DNA of 64,000 nucleotides from Mugil cephalus (taxonomy: Eukaryota > Chordata > Actinopteri > Mugiliformes > Mugilidae): positions 14,966,197 to 15,030,196 of the forward strand of contig NC_061774.1 of assembly GCF_022458985.1 (NCBI RefSeq), read 5' to 3'. A program made the position numbers and the translations under genes. The notes beneath the pieces were generated by a model. That model saw only the letters and a program-made list of their open reading frames with translations. It ran no database searches and was not told where the DNA came from. Shown here piece by piece: positions 14,484 to 28,672 of the stretch (position 1 is its first letter; each line of letters begins with the position of its first letter).

Positions 14484-15800
14484 AAAAGAAAAAAAAAAAA
14501 AAGAGCAAAGAGAAGAACTTTTTTTAGTCCGCACTTCTCCTTCCTCAAGGTTTTTTGAGGGGAAAGAAATCAGCATCAAAAGGACTTTGTTTTTCCCCTC
14601 TAAAAAGCACTTTTCTGCTCCCTGTGCAGTGTTAGGTGAATCTTGAGATTTACCTGAAAGAGAGAAAAAGACACATGTCAAGGACTGGGCAAAGACAATA
14701 GAAGATGAAAAGGGATTTTTTTCTGTCTCTGTAAAACAAATGCAGCACTTCAAATGCATAAGGGACTCAAGAGATACAGAGCAGAAAACGGCACTGGCAG
14801 GTCTTTGCTATTAGGTACACACAAACCAAGAGACAAACAGATTGCCAGCAGTTGTGGTGCTGAGGCACGTTCGCCCTTGCAGGCACTCACACAGTACTAA
14901 AGACTTTGAATGATATACATAAGCTATCATATATGTATATTGTACATGTGCCATGTTTCGTTTTTATCATTCTTTGGTACCACTGATGTGAACAATTATT
15001 TGCATATTTGCATTGTATTATTTGAAGTGAGCAGGGCCATATTTTCTACATACTTTCTCTATTATGTAGTGATGATGCTGTGATATGTTTTAACATTGTT
15101 TGAAAAAAAAAAGCACTTAAGTATTCAAGCATGAGTAAGAGTGATGTTAGTTTCTGTTTGTAAATATCATCCACTGGTACTATCTCTTTCTCTCTTTCTC
15201 ACATGTGACATATCGCTTGGTTATATGGAAAAACAGAGAAAAGAAAAAAACATTTCAAAAAAAAAACAACAACAACAACAACAACAAAAAAAAAACCCTA
15301 AACAAGACAAACGCTCCCGTTATTTGGTGCCTTTTGTGAAGCCTTGCTGATGTTGTGACTCGGCCGAGCGCGAGAGACGATGCACTGCATCTCGCCTTAA
15401 GGGTTGAGGGAATATTTTTGTTACAGAATGTAAGTCATACTCAGAGGGAGGAAGAGGGACGAGCTACGGGCACCGCTTCATTTTATCAGAATGTAAGCAA
15501 AAAAGGATAAAAATTATAAAGTATATTTTTGTAAAACTTATGTGTAAATATCCACATCTTCAAGAGCTGGAATGTTGAAGTTACCTACTGAGTAGGCATG
15601 GGATTTTTTTGTATGTTAAATACATGCAGTTCATTATTTTGTGGTTATCTTTATTTTGTATTTGTGTTTGTTAAAACAAGTGACTGTTTCTGGCTTCTAA
15701 ACACATTGAATGCGCTTAACTGCCAATGGGATATTTGGTGTACAAGATATCCTCCCAGAAATGAAATATAAATAAAAATATGAATATATATGTACATGCG
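14484..15800 (+). other. egr1: egr1 3'UTR and poly(A) signal
   Basis: About 1.3 kb of AT-rich non-coding sequence follows the egr1 stop. A canonical AATAAA lies at 15771-15776, so cleavage is expected near 15,790-15,800. The block around 14,990-15,100, with TTATTTGCATATTTGCAT and a TTTTAACATTGTTT segment, resembles the egr1 3'UTR of other vertebrates as I remember it. An A-rich, (AAC)n-containing tract lies at 15241-15297. Confidence 0.8.
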
Positions 15801-16299
15801 TTTTCATATTTTATTGTATTACTTGTGTGTTATTAGATATTTAAGCGTGTGTTTTTCGTAGAGAGACACTTCCATCACATTTCCATCCCGTCATTTCATC
15901 ATGCACATTCCTCACACTTGAATATCGTAAATTCAGTCGTCTCACATATTAATTGTATGCAGATTATCAGGGGATTCGCGCCATGGCGGCTTCACAGAAC
16001 GCTTCCGTTTAATTTAAGAAAAAAAATCTGCACAGGGCAATCTTAAGGAAACTCTTCATTTTGATCACTTTTCCTCAGCTAAACCCTGCATTAACGATAA
16101 CAGTATCACACGGCTCCCATGCCTATAAACAGAGGAGATGAGCAATTCCTATCTAGATTCAACTTGCTCTTGAAGATAAAAAGCTTATCTAAATTTCCAT
16201 TTCATTTTTAGATTTGATGATACATTGTTGGCCGTTACTGTTGAGCACACAGACAGTAAAAAAAAAAAAAAAATCCTCTACTATACGCTGATAGAGAGA

Positions 16300-16600
16300 T
16301 GGTTTTTGGACAGGGATATTTTAAACCAGCTGTGCGTCGACATGCACGGGGCTATTTTCTCGGGGTGCAGGTGAAATCCATCACACGGTAATTACCTTAT
16401 TTTCCTCAAATGGCTGGCGAGATGCTGTCACCTCGCAGCGAATGTGCTGTAACACACAATCGGGCAATATCCTTGTGAGCTGGTCTGCATTGTTGCATGG
16501 GAGCCGCTGAACGGACTGGCCCTGAAGGTTTAAATGCTGTGTCTTTTGGTTTCTCAAGCAGAATATAATAACAGCTCCATTGCACCATCGTTATTCATCT
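16300..16600. promoter_or_regulatory. Candidate conserved non-coding element 3' of egr1
   Basis: A repeat-free block of balanced composition about 500 bases past the egr1 3' end. It contains the palindromic homeodomain-type site GGTAATTACC at 16387-16396. It has no coding potential. It stands out from the microsatellite-rich flanks. Function is inferred from sequence texture only. Confidence 0.25.
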
Positions 16601-17088
16601 GCCACTGTTCCCTAGGCAAAGAGTCCTCACAACATGTTTGGGTATGGAAATGAAACAGCCTGTTTTTTTTTGTTGTTGTTTTTTTTTTTTATTCAGCCTA
16701 TGTAGACATAAACCCTCCTCTCACGGAGCTTTGGAGTAATTTTGTGTTGTGAAACACACGAACTAAAATATCACAAATGCAAACACAGCTAAAATAGACG
16801 AGCAGAAAAACAAGTAGAAGAGAGTGATGGAGGGAAAGGAAAAATAATTAAGATAATTGCTCTCCTGATCTCAGATTTCCAAATCGGGCCTTATGAGTTG
16901 TTATGTGTGCGCACATGTGCATCTATGCAGGGACCAGTGTGCAGTATACACAATGGCTTTCTATAGACCCAAGCTGATGTAGTTACTTCCTGTAGTGTGT
17001 CTCAAATCTACTTTAGTGGTTCCTTTGGTTAAAGCTCAGTGTCCTTGCGAAACATTTGGACCTGGACACCACCCTTAAACCTGCTGAC

Positions 17089-17090
<2 letters not shown>

Positions 17091-17152
<62 letters not shown>
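17091..17152 (+). repeat. (TG)n microsatellite
   Basis: An uninterrupted TG run of about 31 units. It is complementary to the CA array 140 bases downstream. Confidence 0.95.
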
Positions 17153-17154
<2 letters not shown>

Positions 17155-17293
17155 AGATGAAGTATGCAACTGTATAAACACCTCCTCCCCCATGATACGA
17201 CTAAAGAAGAAAAATATGCAACTGAAAGAAACAAGGACACATTTTCTTGGACGGTATCTGCACTACTGCTACAATTTTATAAATATTTGAAAA

Positions 17294-17350
<57 letters not shown>

Positions 17351-17352
17351 CA

Positions 17353-17390
<38 letters not shown>
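17294..17390 (+). repeat. (CA)n microsatellite
   Basis: A CA run of almost 100 bases with a CACGCACACACACTC interruption near 17341-17355. With the TG array at 17091-17152 it forms an inverted pair around a spacer of about 140 bases. Confidence 0.95.
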
Positions 17391-17391
<1 letters not shown>

Positions 17392-20230
17392 GATATTGTT
17401 AAACACAAATCAGCATTGTGGTTTGGTCTCTGCACTATGTTAAATCATCTTCATGTTTAAATAATGACGCTCCCCACTCAGAAGTATATCTAGCCTTTTT
17501 TTGGGGGGAGGAGGGGGGAAATAAAAAAAAATTCTTGTGTGGCCTAAAATCCCAAAATCTGTCATTTCCTGTCATTGTTTACAACATTATTTTGGTCTCT
17601 GGCTGAAACTACAGAGCCATTCAACAGCCTTTGCATCGAAACTTTCTCGTTTTGCCGTGCTTTTAGGGAAGTCTTTCACCCGATGTTTAAACCGTAAAAT
17701 GAGCTCCTCTTTAGCCCTTTCTCTCATGTTCAGAGGCTGTATTTTAACCGGCGCTGGTCACACAGGGGACTTCTGGGGCCCAACTTTGTCACAGTCCATA
17801 ACCAAAACACTAGAAAGACAGGCAGCCAATATTGCTGAAAGTATCAGGGAATAGTGTGGCTCATGACATCCTTTGATTCAAGGCACTTCCTGGCATATCA
17901 AAGCTCACGCGCCGGGTCTGTTCTGTTTAGGGAGGTGTGAGAGGAGCGTAAGAGGATTTGGGAGTGCAGATGTGTCGTGGCTTCACTCTGTTGTAACCCA
18001 CAACGGAGCCACCTCACACCCCCAGCGGGCTTCCACTTCAAGAGCCCTGCCTTTGTTCAAAAATGTATTTGTTCTCTTATTCTTTTTGGGAACTGTGTAA
18101 AACAAAAAAGAACGAACGGCGAGGAGAACCGTTCTTTCTCCCTCAGCCCTCCAACCCCGTTCCAGTAGTGCCACCTTCCCGCCTCTCTCTCCCGCTCTGA
18201 TAGTGCATATTTTGCTGGAGATGCTAATGATCTCCCCCCACTGTATTCTGATGCAAGGTCTGTCTACACTTTTCCCTTTCATCCACATACAAATGTGCTC
18301 TTATTGCCTCTTCGCCCTCGGGCCTTTTAAGATGCCTTTCTGAAATATGCCGTTTGATAAGCACATCATTGGCCAAGTCCCTGCAGTGATTAGAGCACTC
18401 TTTAATGTGAGCAAGTTAGAGAGTGAATGAGTGGGCTCCGGGGCCGGCAGCTATCCATTCTCCTCTGTCCTCACCCCTTGACATCTCCCGGGTCACTGGG
18501 GAGGACCCAGCGTCGGGCGGGATGACCCAGAGCCCAGCTCAGCACTTAGACACTGCCGGCCATCCTCAATATTTCATCTCCACATGGAGATTAAAACGCA
18601 GGAGGAGCGACACTGGAGAATCGCCTTCACAGAGACATGTACTGTATGCTGGAAGGCTAGATTCCTGTACTTTATCACAGGAATGTGACAGGAGGACTGC
18701 TCTCTAATGTCTTTTAAATATGCTCCATTGATCTCATGTTCAGAGCCTCACTCTACCTCGCTGGGATGGCTTTTTCATCTTGCCAAAAGGGAACGCTGAG
18801 ACGATCGTCAGGTGCTTTATCCTGTTCTGCCTCATGCACTCGACACCTGTTGCGCCTTTTGGGATAAGTAGGTTATATTTAACCTGCTTGATTTCCAGCC
18901 TCCTCACAGGTACATTTCACATAGATTGCAACATTTACACAGATAGGCGCTCGGGAAACGTGCTCGGCATAACGCGGGCTGAAACTAACGGGAGTCAAAA
19001 ACAGACAGAGACGGACAAAAGTGTAGCAGTCCGTCTGCGTGCCGACGTGTTATCGTGTCCTAAAAAAGCTGAACATGAAACGGCAGATGCTCAGTCTGCA
19101 CCTGAAGACGCACAAGCACGTTAACAGATCATCAGGATGTCACAGTTTTGTTCTCCATTTCTGGATTGAGATGAGTGAAATGTTTCGCGCGTGTGTTCGC
19201 GTCGTACCCGCGTTCAAAATGCACGAGATGCAAGAGCAGCGCGACTCACGAGCGTCTTTGAAATTATTTGCGGCACACAAAAGAGATTTTTGACGTATCA
19301 CTTCCACAATAATCTACAGGTGTCCTGGCAACTTTAGCTCTACTTAATAAGCCATGCTTGTTTGAAGTACATGGCTTTGAACAGACAACAAAACAGTGCA
19401 TGCTTAAGCACCTCCAAATATGACACCTCTTCAACTCAGCATCAAGTACACTACAGCTTTACAAAAACCACCTGGGTGGCTCTGAAATGCAAACAGGCCT
19501 TCATAAGTCTTTATGTGTCACGGCTAGTAAGTGGGCTTGAGTTGTTTTCTTTTCTGTCTCTGCGTGTGAATATCATATTCAATCCCCGAGCAGGGTCTGC
19601 CAGGCTGGCTAAATAAATGCAGTCATGCCTTTCAGACTTTTCACTTTTTATCAGAGGGGCGCACGTTGTGAAGCAGATGGCTTCTGAACTTGCAAGACCT
19701 CAATTCATAAATGGCAAAAAAAAAAAAAAAAAAAAAAAGTGTTTCGATTGGAGATGATTATATGTATTGTGCCGGTTCTAGGACAAAGGGAGGTAGTTCT
19801 ACCCTGCACTCATTTTGAAACGCTACATACTACATCTACTTAACTACATCGATCCCATTTCTTTTCCTCTTGAATCTGCCCTTATAAAAGACATTTTATG
19901 GCAGCGCTGAAGCATTTCAGACACACAGGATTTGCTCAAACTGCAGTTCAAGAGTTCAAAACAACCACCCAGTTGTCACAACAGCCCGGATTCGAGGTGA
20001 GAGTTGTGAGCACGTGTGTGTGTGTGTGTGCGTGTGCCTGCAGGTTTCGTAATTGAATATGGTTTGTTTTGGATTGCATTTACATGTTTCTGGCCATTGG
20101 GGCTGTTATGATAATCTTTAAAGAGCCACCACAGAATGACATTATAGTGGCAAAATGAGTGCAAAACCAACTAACCAGCTCCTTTGATCTGATCAGGGCA
20201 ACCGGAGTCTCACTCTGATACATCAAAGCT

Positions 20231-20245
20231 GAGAGAGAGAGAGGG

Positions 20246-20289
<44 letters not shown>
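20231..20289 (+). repeat. (GA)n microsatellite
   Basis: A GA dinucleotide tract with one GGGAGC interruption near its start. Confidence 0.95.
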
Positions 20290-20290
<1 letters not shown>

Positions 20291-23088
20291 ATTACTGAAA
20301 AACCTAAAAAAAAATCAGTGCCTCTGCCTCAGCCCTCCAGATGTGCCCTGCTGTGACTTCACCACCTGTCATTCAAAAGGCGGAGGCCAGGTGTCTGCTC
20401 CAGCACCATCACCACCTGATCTGTGGATGTACCACACGCACGAACACACACGCACACACAAGCACACACACGCACTGCTCCGCGAGTGAACTGCTTTTTC
20501 ACAGAACGTCAGCACCGACTATAACTTAATCTTCCCCAGTATTTGGTCCGGGCACTGCCAAAAATAATCCCTAACCCACTTATTAGGTAATACCTGTAGA
20601 TGGAGTCAATAATAAATACTGTTCTGCTGCAGAAATGAATCCATATAACTGAAAAAAAACAAAACAATGCATTACTTGTTCAGGGACAAAATATTATTAG
20701 AATTGGGAGTAACAGCAGTAGAAAGAGGCACAATTTGTCCTGTTGTTCTATAGTTTTGACTGCGGCTGACAGTGGTATTTTGTGCTGTGGCTGCTGTGCT
20801 GCAGCGCCAGGTATTACAAAAGCGGCTCTTGTCATCGAGCTGCTGCTAAGCCTCGTTTGAAGGCTGAGGCGTAATCAAGTACATTAAATGTGAGATTTCT
20901 GTGCGAATGGAACATAATTTTATGTGAACAGGTGTCTATGTGTGTGAGCTTAAATACCTAATATTACCTAATATATACATACATATATATATATGTGTAT
21001 ATATGAGCCTATATGCAGCAGCCGTAAGGTGTTATCAAGTCTCATGGTGACAGCATGATGGCGGAGTGGGAGAAGTGAGAATTGGGGAGGAGGACGGATA
21101 TGGCGAATGTGTATTATCATCTGGCCAGGTTTCCTCTCCCGCCTCCTCACTACAGCTGTCCTCCATGTCTGATGAAAGCCTTGCGCTGCTATATTTGTCC
21201 CTCAGTGATGAGGTGGAACTAATGGCTACTTTCACACCAGCTGATGTCATCAGTGTGCTGCGTCTGGGGAGCAGGAGAGCGGGATACCTGCTGGGAGCTT
21301 CTGTTGTTCAACAGCGCACGCATGAGCACAAGCACATGTATTAATGTTTTCGTTTAGCCGTGAATACGCTTATTCTACAAGTAACGCTCTCATTGGAAAA
21401 CTCTCGGCTCAGAAGCGGTCAGTGTATAATGGGATAGCTTAATTGGGAACAAGGGGAAGACAGCTGACTCTGTTCATATCTACTCTCACTGAGCCCCAAA
21501 AGATACAGCCCCTTTATCGTGGTCTAATCGTCTGAGGATTTCTATAAATGCAAATGTAAACAACTCCTTTCCCCCTTCCTTCCTCTGTCTGCCTGTCCTC
21601 GTCTGCCTCCCTAACACCTAGTTAACAGTAAGCAGTGTGTGCTGTGGCGAGCCGAGCGCTGCCACATCTCTGTCACATCCTCACCGTTGGGCCCTCATTT
21701 AGGGCCTGCGACTGCATGCAGTGGCATGTCAGCATCTGTCAGCTCTGTCAAGTGTGTATGTAGACTTTTACGCTTCCTAATGTGAAACAGTTGACAGGTT
21801 ATTACTGCCAAAGTGAAGTCATGAGCCTTGACCACAGCCATAGCCCAACTTTAACCCAGGAAAATTTTTGGCACAGCACTCAAATGCTCTGACAAGGTGA
21901 TAGAAAAATAAAGTTTTCTACACAGTCGACTCAATCAGCGAGGCCAGTGTAAAGCTGCGCATTACAGTTCCATGGCGTTTCCATTAGGATACATCTGTGA
22001 TCAGATCATGAACTCAGTATGCTTTCAACGCTTCAATCGTTTGGCTATAAATACCTCAGATGCCCCTTCGGTGAAATTACCCCTTCTCCAGCTCTATCTC
22101 CTCCTGCCTTCTGTCATTTTCATCCTCTAATGTATGTGAAGCCGCCAGTAATGGTGCTAGATTACAAAGAGTGTACATAGCTTGTGTGTGTATTTTTTTT
22201 TTTTTTTTTTTTACAGCTCTGAAATATCCCTGCAGTTAAGTATAATTCACACAAAAAGGGCCACACATTTGACCCGTACACATACACACACGCACATGCA
22301 CGCTTCGCCGTTTCCGCTCTACACCTCGGGGTGTGAGTGTGTGTACTTGTGTGTGTGTGTGCATTTAGCTCTGTACACTGCCGCTTAATAGAGTCCTCCA
22401 TTGTGAGTAATGACCCCAGCTCTTTTCTGTTATTCTATCCAGACCAGCGGGCTAAAAGCTGCTGGGAGGATGAGATGAGGGGATGAGGGGTTCTCGCTTT
22501 CTCTAAAACACAAAAAAAAAAAAAGAGGAGAAACTGCAGCTGAACGAACGGTTGTTTTCTGGCTGTGTTGTTCCCAAACACACTTCATCTATCTTCCCCG
22601 GCTCAAGTGCGCACTTTTGCATTCCCGTGTTTGACTTTTTCCTTTAACGTGCGTTGTTGTTGCCGTAAACACATTGATTCAAGTCCGATGTATGTTTCTC
22701 TTCACATCCACACGCGTTTCCTGTTCTACCTCTTCTGCTTTGCTCACAGTTTCCGAGCTCGCGTCTGCCTGACGCGCGCGGACGTTTTCCCTGGCAGCCC
22801 GAAAAACCACCATCAACAACCCGTGCGCACTGTGTTGCTATGAAGCAGCAGAGCCACACTTCTTCTCCGCTGAGCATTATTAGTTAAACGTCCAGGGAGA
22901 CGTGATTGCCGGGAAAATGTGTCTGTTGAGGTCGAGGCGCCTATGAATGTGTGTTGATTTGTGCGTTCTTTGGGATGGTTATTTGTGAGTGTTTGTGTCT
23001 CCGACTATATTTCACACCCTGCTTGTCTACTGCCCATCCTCTTTCTCTCTTTTAATTCCTTTTCCTCAGTCTGTTGCTTTTCCTTTGC

Positions 23089-23119
<31 letters not shown>

Positions 23120-23655
23120 CAGGTGCAGGACTTAACTTGTCACTTTACAGATTTATGTCTGAATGCAGCACTCTCTGTTTACCAGGAAACATCTGTCTGT
23201 CTATCTGCCTATCTGGTCGCAGTTTAAGCTCATTGTTAAGTCTAATACACAGATGGAAGATCAATAAGCAACGAAGCATGAGCATAGTTTGACTACAAAG
23301 TGTCTGAGATTTGGCAGCCAAATCATTACAACAAGTGACACAACGCTGAGGAGAGTGAGTCGGTCACCTGCACCGATAAAGACAGAATAACAAAGAAAAA
23401 CAGGCACAACGAGCAGATGTCTTTCTGAAAACTACATGGAAATATGATGCTCTTTGATCGTCAGAGCGCGAAATTATACGTGAGTGCTACGGAAGGAAGG
23501 AATATAAGTGATCTTCCATCACTTTTGTGTTACACTTTTGAGAAAGCGCAGTTTTAGAAAACTAAAACTGCATTTTCTAATGAAATAATGGCACTGCAGG
23601 TATTATTAGTAAAACTAAGACATCGCTGTAACATATGATCCAAAACGTGCTTGAA

Positions 23656-23900
23656 GAAAGGCAACTGGACTGTCCTTGCCTCAGCTTCTTTGGTTCTGAG
23701 AGACTGGTGGGAGTCAAGTCAAGCAAGTTTCTGATGGGTTTTACCCACAGAGTTTTACTATTTATACCTCAACCTCCCGCCAGTCTCTGAGAACTGAAGA
23801 AGCTACTCGGATGAGTGACGAAACGTCCTCAGCAAATTCTAGTCCGGTTGCCTTTTGGATTACCATGACCTGGATGACTGAGAACATTCACAGACACTGT
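23656..23900. mobile_element. Foldback (inverted-repeat) element, copy 1
   Basis: The left arm at about 23656-23713 (beginning GAAAGGCAACTGGACT, then a CAGCTTCTTTGGTTCTGAGA core) is the imperfect reverse complement of the right arm at 23774-23856 (CAGTCTCTGAGAACTGAAGA, ending GTCCGGTTGCCTTT). The right arm carries the GAAGAAGCTACTCGGATGAG / TGACGAAACGTC wording that I recognise as a widespread teleost repeat. There is no coding capacity, so it would be non-autonomous. A diverged second copy lies near 48.7 kb. Confidence 0.6.
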
Positions 23901-24399
23901 AACATATGAACACTAGCAATAACACAATGATGTTGGGAGCCTTAACAACTGTATGGTACCATGCTCACGGTGTTAATGCTAACTGACTGATGATGGTCGG
24001 ATGTCAGATTTACCACGTCCTTTTTACTTGCTAGCATAAACCAATGGTAGCCTACCAAACACATGGATGAGAGCAGGAACATGTTGCTTTTTCAGAACGG
24101 AAAGTGCTGCAAAAGTGTCAAATTGGAAAAGTGGCCTTTATGTCGCTTTGCATTCGCACAACAAAAACAAAAGAACAGTAGAAGAAGGGATCTGTAGGAT
24201 CAGGCCACCTGCAGAGAGGTATCAAAATTCATCACAAGCATGTTAATGATGTTAAAGTCAACGGTTAGATGGTTTATTACTGCAGGATGTTAGTTGACTC
24301 GCTAAGCCCCTGCTAATGGTAATGTGAAAATCTTCACAGAGAACAGTCTACCGGAACAGCAAAAGATAAAAGTGTCATAAAAACAGAAAAAAAAAACTA

Positions 24400-24600
24400 A
24401 AAGATGTCACGTTCCCTGAATATTTGGGTATCACCGCATCGTTGCATGCAGCCTATTTGGTCGTAAACCAAAGGAAATTCAATAATTGTTTGATCACCAA
24501 ATTTGACCCTCTGGAAACCATAAATTTCTGTATCAAATTTCATCCAGTAGCCATGGAGATACAGCATCTCAGTCTGGAGCACAGTGTTGCACTAGTAGTC
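24400..24600. repeat. Decayed dispersed teleost repeat
   Basis: The segment including ATCAAATTTCATCCAGTAGC and the following text resembles a very common teleost interspersed repeat that I recall (wording of the type CCATCCAATAGTTGTTGAGA). It is diverged and has no open frame of interest. The family name cannot be assigned without a repeat library. Confidence 0.45.
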
Positions 24601-26561
24601 TGAGACCGCTGTCCCCAGAGCTACAACTCTGGTGCGGCTAAAAAGAATTAATTGACCAAAACAGAATAAACACGAAAGCCACAGTGAATCCAAACTGGCT
24701 GTCGCAGCTGTTATAGATGCAAGTACTGTTTGCAGTTATGCATATGCCTTCCACATGTTACCCGTGCTGTCTTTAACTCCTTCTTCGGCAGATGCGTCGC
24801 TGGGTGGACGAAGTAGCATGTGTCATGTTTGATTCCTGGTGGCTGCACTGTCATTTGTGCTGAGAGTGAATGCTGACCTGTGAAGTGTCTGTTACAGCAA
24901 TAAGCTGCTAGCTGCAGGCTGCGAGAGCGGAGCATAGACAGAGGGGAGGGAGGGAGGGAGGGAGGTAGCACTGGGGCTGAAACCAGAGAACAGGCCTGGC
25001 CCATCCCAGCTGGCGGCCCACCACCACCCCTGCAGTCTCCCTCAAGCCTTCATGTGATCCCCTCTCCAGAAGCCAAGCAGTAGAGGAAATGTCAGTCTTC
25101 TGGCCAGCCAGGAAACCTCCATGCCCAAACAAGGAGCTTCCTGCCCTGACACAGCTCTTCCTGTGGGCTATGTAAGGACTTTCCTGCTCTCTCTCTGTCT
25201 GCGTGTCTGTCTCTCTCTCTCGCTTGCTCTCTCCCACTCTTTTGGCAAGCTGCCCTCCTGCTAGCTGCCTCAGTGCAAACCTTTCTCTCCCTTCCCCTCT
25301 CGCTAGGTGTGTGTGTGCGTGTGCTCACAATGTACGATCCCTCCACTTGTAAAATAACGCAGTGTATGGGAACACAATCAAAATATTTAACTGATCTACA
25401 GTCAGCGTACGCGCACATAAAGTTTCCAGTTCTTTCTCTGTGTGTCTCCAGGGACTATCTCAGGAGGCCCTTTTTGTTTTGATGAAGTTTTCTGCCCTTT
25501 ACAGTTGTATGTTAGTCTATAAAACCACAGCTCGGGGTGGAACAGGAACGCAAACTGTCTATAATAGAACCATAATTTTAGGAGCCGCTTGTTTTGACTG
25601 AGCTGCTGCCCACCTGTAGAAGTCTGGCGCGACTATTTTCGAGACACGCCTTTTGATATTTGGTGTGAGTCACAGTTTATCTAAATCAATCTGAATAAAG
25701 CCAGACAAAGTCAAAGAAAATACATTGAGAGTTTATACTAGAATACTATTATTGTCATTTTAAAACAAACAAACTCATGTCTGTGGTCAATTTATCACAA
25801 GCAAAGCAAACTTTCCCATCTTTTCCGTACAGTCATGGCGCTGTGTGGCTGACACTTTATAACCAGTTATGACACTGATATTATTAATAATTACCCAGGT
25901 CCACTGGAGCTGAATCTGACCTGAATCCCTTTGAAATGTAAACTGTCTCTTTCAGCCATGACTCTGTTGGTTCACCTTGATATATCTTAACTGTTAGATA
26001 TATTGCAATGGATTATAAATACATTTTTGTATGTATTTCAGAAGATGAAGCATGCTGAGATTTGTGGTCCATGCATGAGCTTTCATGAATATCTTATTCA
26101 TCTGATAGCAGGTAACAGGTGGAGCACTGGCCCATAACACCATCCTGTACTGTTACAAAGGAGAAAAAAAATACATATACATACATATGAATTTACAAGT
26201 TCCCAAACAGGTTTCCCGTGTGTTGGAAAGCACGCACACTTGCGGTCTTTCACGCCGAGACAAATCCCTGCCTGCCGCCACAGCAGTACGCGGCTCAGTA
26301 TTTATCTTACAGCCGTAGTTAGCCGCGAGTGGTACATTTAATCTGTACCACTTTCAGTTGCGTTCAGACGTGGGAGTGGGAGTACAGGGTTGCCTCGCTG
26401 TATCTGTACCTTTCACAAAGCACAGCGGCGTGCTACTGTAACATTATCTGATTTATGGCAAAGGGGGGGTGAGCGACAGCTCAGAGCAGGTTGCCAGCAA
26501 ATATTTTGTACAGGATAGAGAACTATTCTTCACCTGAAATATATTACAGCAAAAAGTAGAC

Positions 26562-26681
<120 letters not shown>

Positions 26682-27599
26682 CTGATGGGCAGAAGGGCTA
26701 TCTAGCATGCACACGTGCATTATAAATTCCAGATCAGTGTGAGTGCAGAAAACAGAAAGTCTGTGATGACAGAGGGAAGAATTTTTTTGGCCTCGGTTTG
26801 ATTGTGAAAGAGCGGAAAGCAATCCATTCACTCCTCTTCTACCAGTGCAGAAAACACAGTGCTGTGAAGCACCGTCACAATAATAAGGGCTGTTTACAGT
26901 GAAAAAAAAAAAGAAAAAACTCATATATTTTTAGTAGGTCTGCTTTCTGAGCTGAGATCTCGATCACAGCTATTACACCGCTTCTTGAACTCCCGTCCTG
27001 TCAAGTAAAACCTTGTAGCAGTGCTGAAAGCAGCCTCTACCTTGCCTGGATAGTTTTCTGAAACACGAAACAACTCCAGCAAACTGTAGGTTTCAGAAAT
27101 GTGTCGAGTGAAACCCATAAATAGGGACTTTACGTGGTCTTTGAAGAGACACAATGGAGATTTATGCTTCAAAGCACACACAAAGCTCCACTGACCTCAA
27201 AACATTTAAAAGCAGGAGTGGAGGATGTAAACAGGCCGTGGGTGCCTCCTCTTAAAACCACAGCAATGACACTTTGTGAGAATAAACAGATTAATTGAAT
27301 TCCAAAGAGGAGGAATTTCTTTTGATCTGTGCAAATTGATTTTAACGGAGTAGTAGGTAAGTAGTCATTTTGCAAAATGAAGCTGTCTGTTGCATCAAAG
27401 CTGTTAAGATTTTGTTCTGGAGGTGTTGCGGTTTGACAGGACGTTAGATATGCTGTTACAACACCTTGGAAGGCATCACCACCATCACTCTTTTCTCTTT
27501 TTCCCCTTGCGCGCACACACAAACACACAGGTTTCTGAGATGTACTTCGCACACCCTGACGCTCACATACAGTAACATGAATTCTCTCATATGGCTGCC

Positions 27600-27900
27600 T
27601 GTCTTGCTGCAATTACATGATGTGCGGTAATTGCCAGTCTCTGAAGCGGGCTCTTCAGACACACTTCAAAGGGAGCGGAGCGCGTCCACGGACGCAATTA
27701 ACAAGATCAACGGAGCCCAGATGAGCTGGCGGGCCCCGCGCTCCTCTCCCCATTGTTCTCATTTTCACTCTCATTAGCGAGTACGCGGTGGGTTGGGGGG
27801 TGGCGGTGGTGGGGTGGACACCTGCGGAGGAGCGGTGCGCACGGTGCACTGCGCGGGGAGATAGTGACACGGAGGAGCTAACACTGGCGCAGCGCAGGGA
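27600..27900. promoter_or_regulatory. GC-rich candidate regulatory block
   Basis: A GC- and CpG-richer island inside the desert. It has a TCF/LEF-like CTTCAAAGGG near 27666, a CAATTAAC homeodomain-type site near 27694 and a SOX-like CATTGTTCTC near 27752. There are no exon boundaries or protein-like frame. An enhancer or a non-coding transcript start are both possible. Confidence 0.2.
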
Positions 27901-28629
27901 CACTGGTGTTAATGATGGTTGTCTAAGCTACTGGAGGGAAGGGCGCAAACAGCCAGCTGTGGGTGTCGAGGCATGTGAGGAAGTGGAGCCGAGAAACAGA
28001 GGTTTGTGTCCCTTTGTATATGTGTTGGAGAGTGAGACGGTGTTTGTGTGTGTGTGTGTGCGTGTGTGCGTGAATGTGACTGATGCACCTGGGAGAGGAT
28101 ATCACCACGGCAACTGGATTGAGGCTGTCAGTGCACCGGAGAGGCTGCAGCTTTCTCTCTGTTCGCGCGCAAACTCACACGTGGACGCACCGTCTTAACA
28201 CACACACTCAGGCTTTGTGTTGTCTGGCCCGTGAACATCTCTAGTGACACCTAGAGGACACGAGGCGGAAACAGACAGACAGACACGGGCGGGCAGACGG
28301 ATGGAGGGACAACTCTGGTTGCTGTTGATTTACTCACCAACACTAATGTCATTTCTAACCCGAAACCAGAGAGGAATTTCATAGTCCTCCACATTTCCCT
28401 GGTGAGATTTGTCACCGGCCTTGTTCGGGATAACTGGACTTGAGCCTGACAGCTGGAGACAGTTAATGTATGGGGTGATGCATCACCGTTCATCAAAAGC
28501 TCCACAAAATCGCCATCCCTCACTTATCTGTCTTTATGGTCGACCAGCCACTCTCCTCCAGTCCCCTTAAGATCTGAATATTGCATCTCCGTGGCACCAA
28601 TTCAATTTCTTCAAGCAATAAACCAAATG

Positions 28630-28632
28630 ATA

Positions 28633-28668
<36 letters not shown>

Positions 28669-28672
28669 CAAC
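28630..28672 (+). repeat. (TA)n-rich microsatellite
   Basis: An alternating TA tract with one interrupting CA. Confidence 0.85.

Noticed and set aside
19039..19293. HLKTHKH-like, zinc-finger-looking fragment
   Set aside because: It lacks the paired cysteines, the linker and any repeat of the motif. A chance resemblance.
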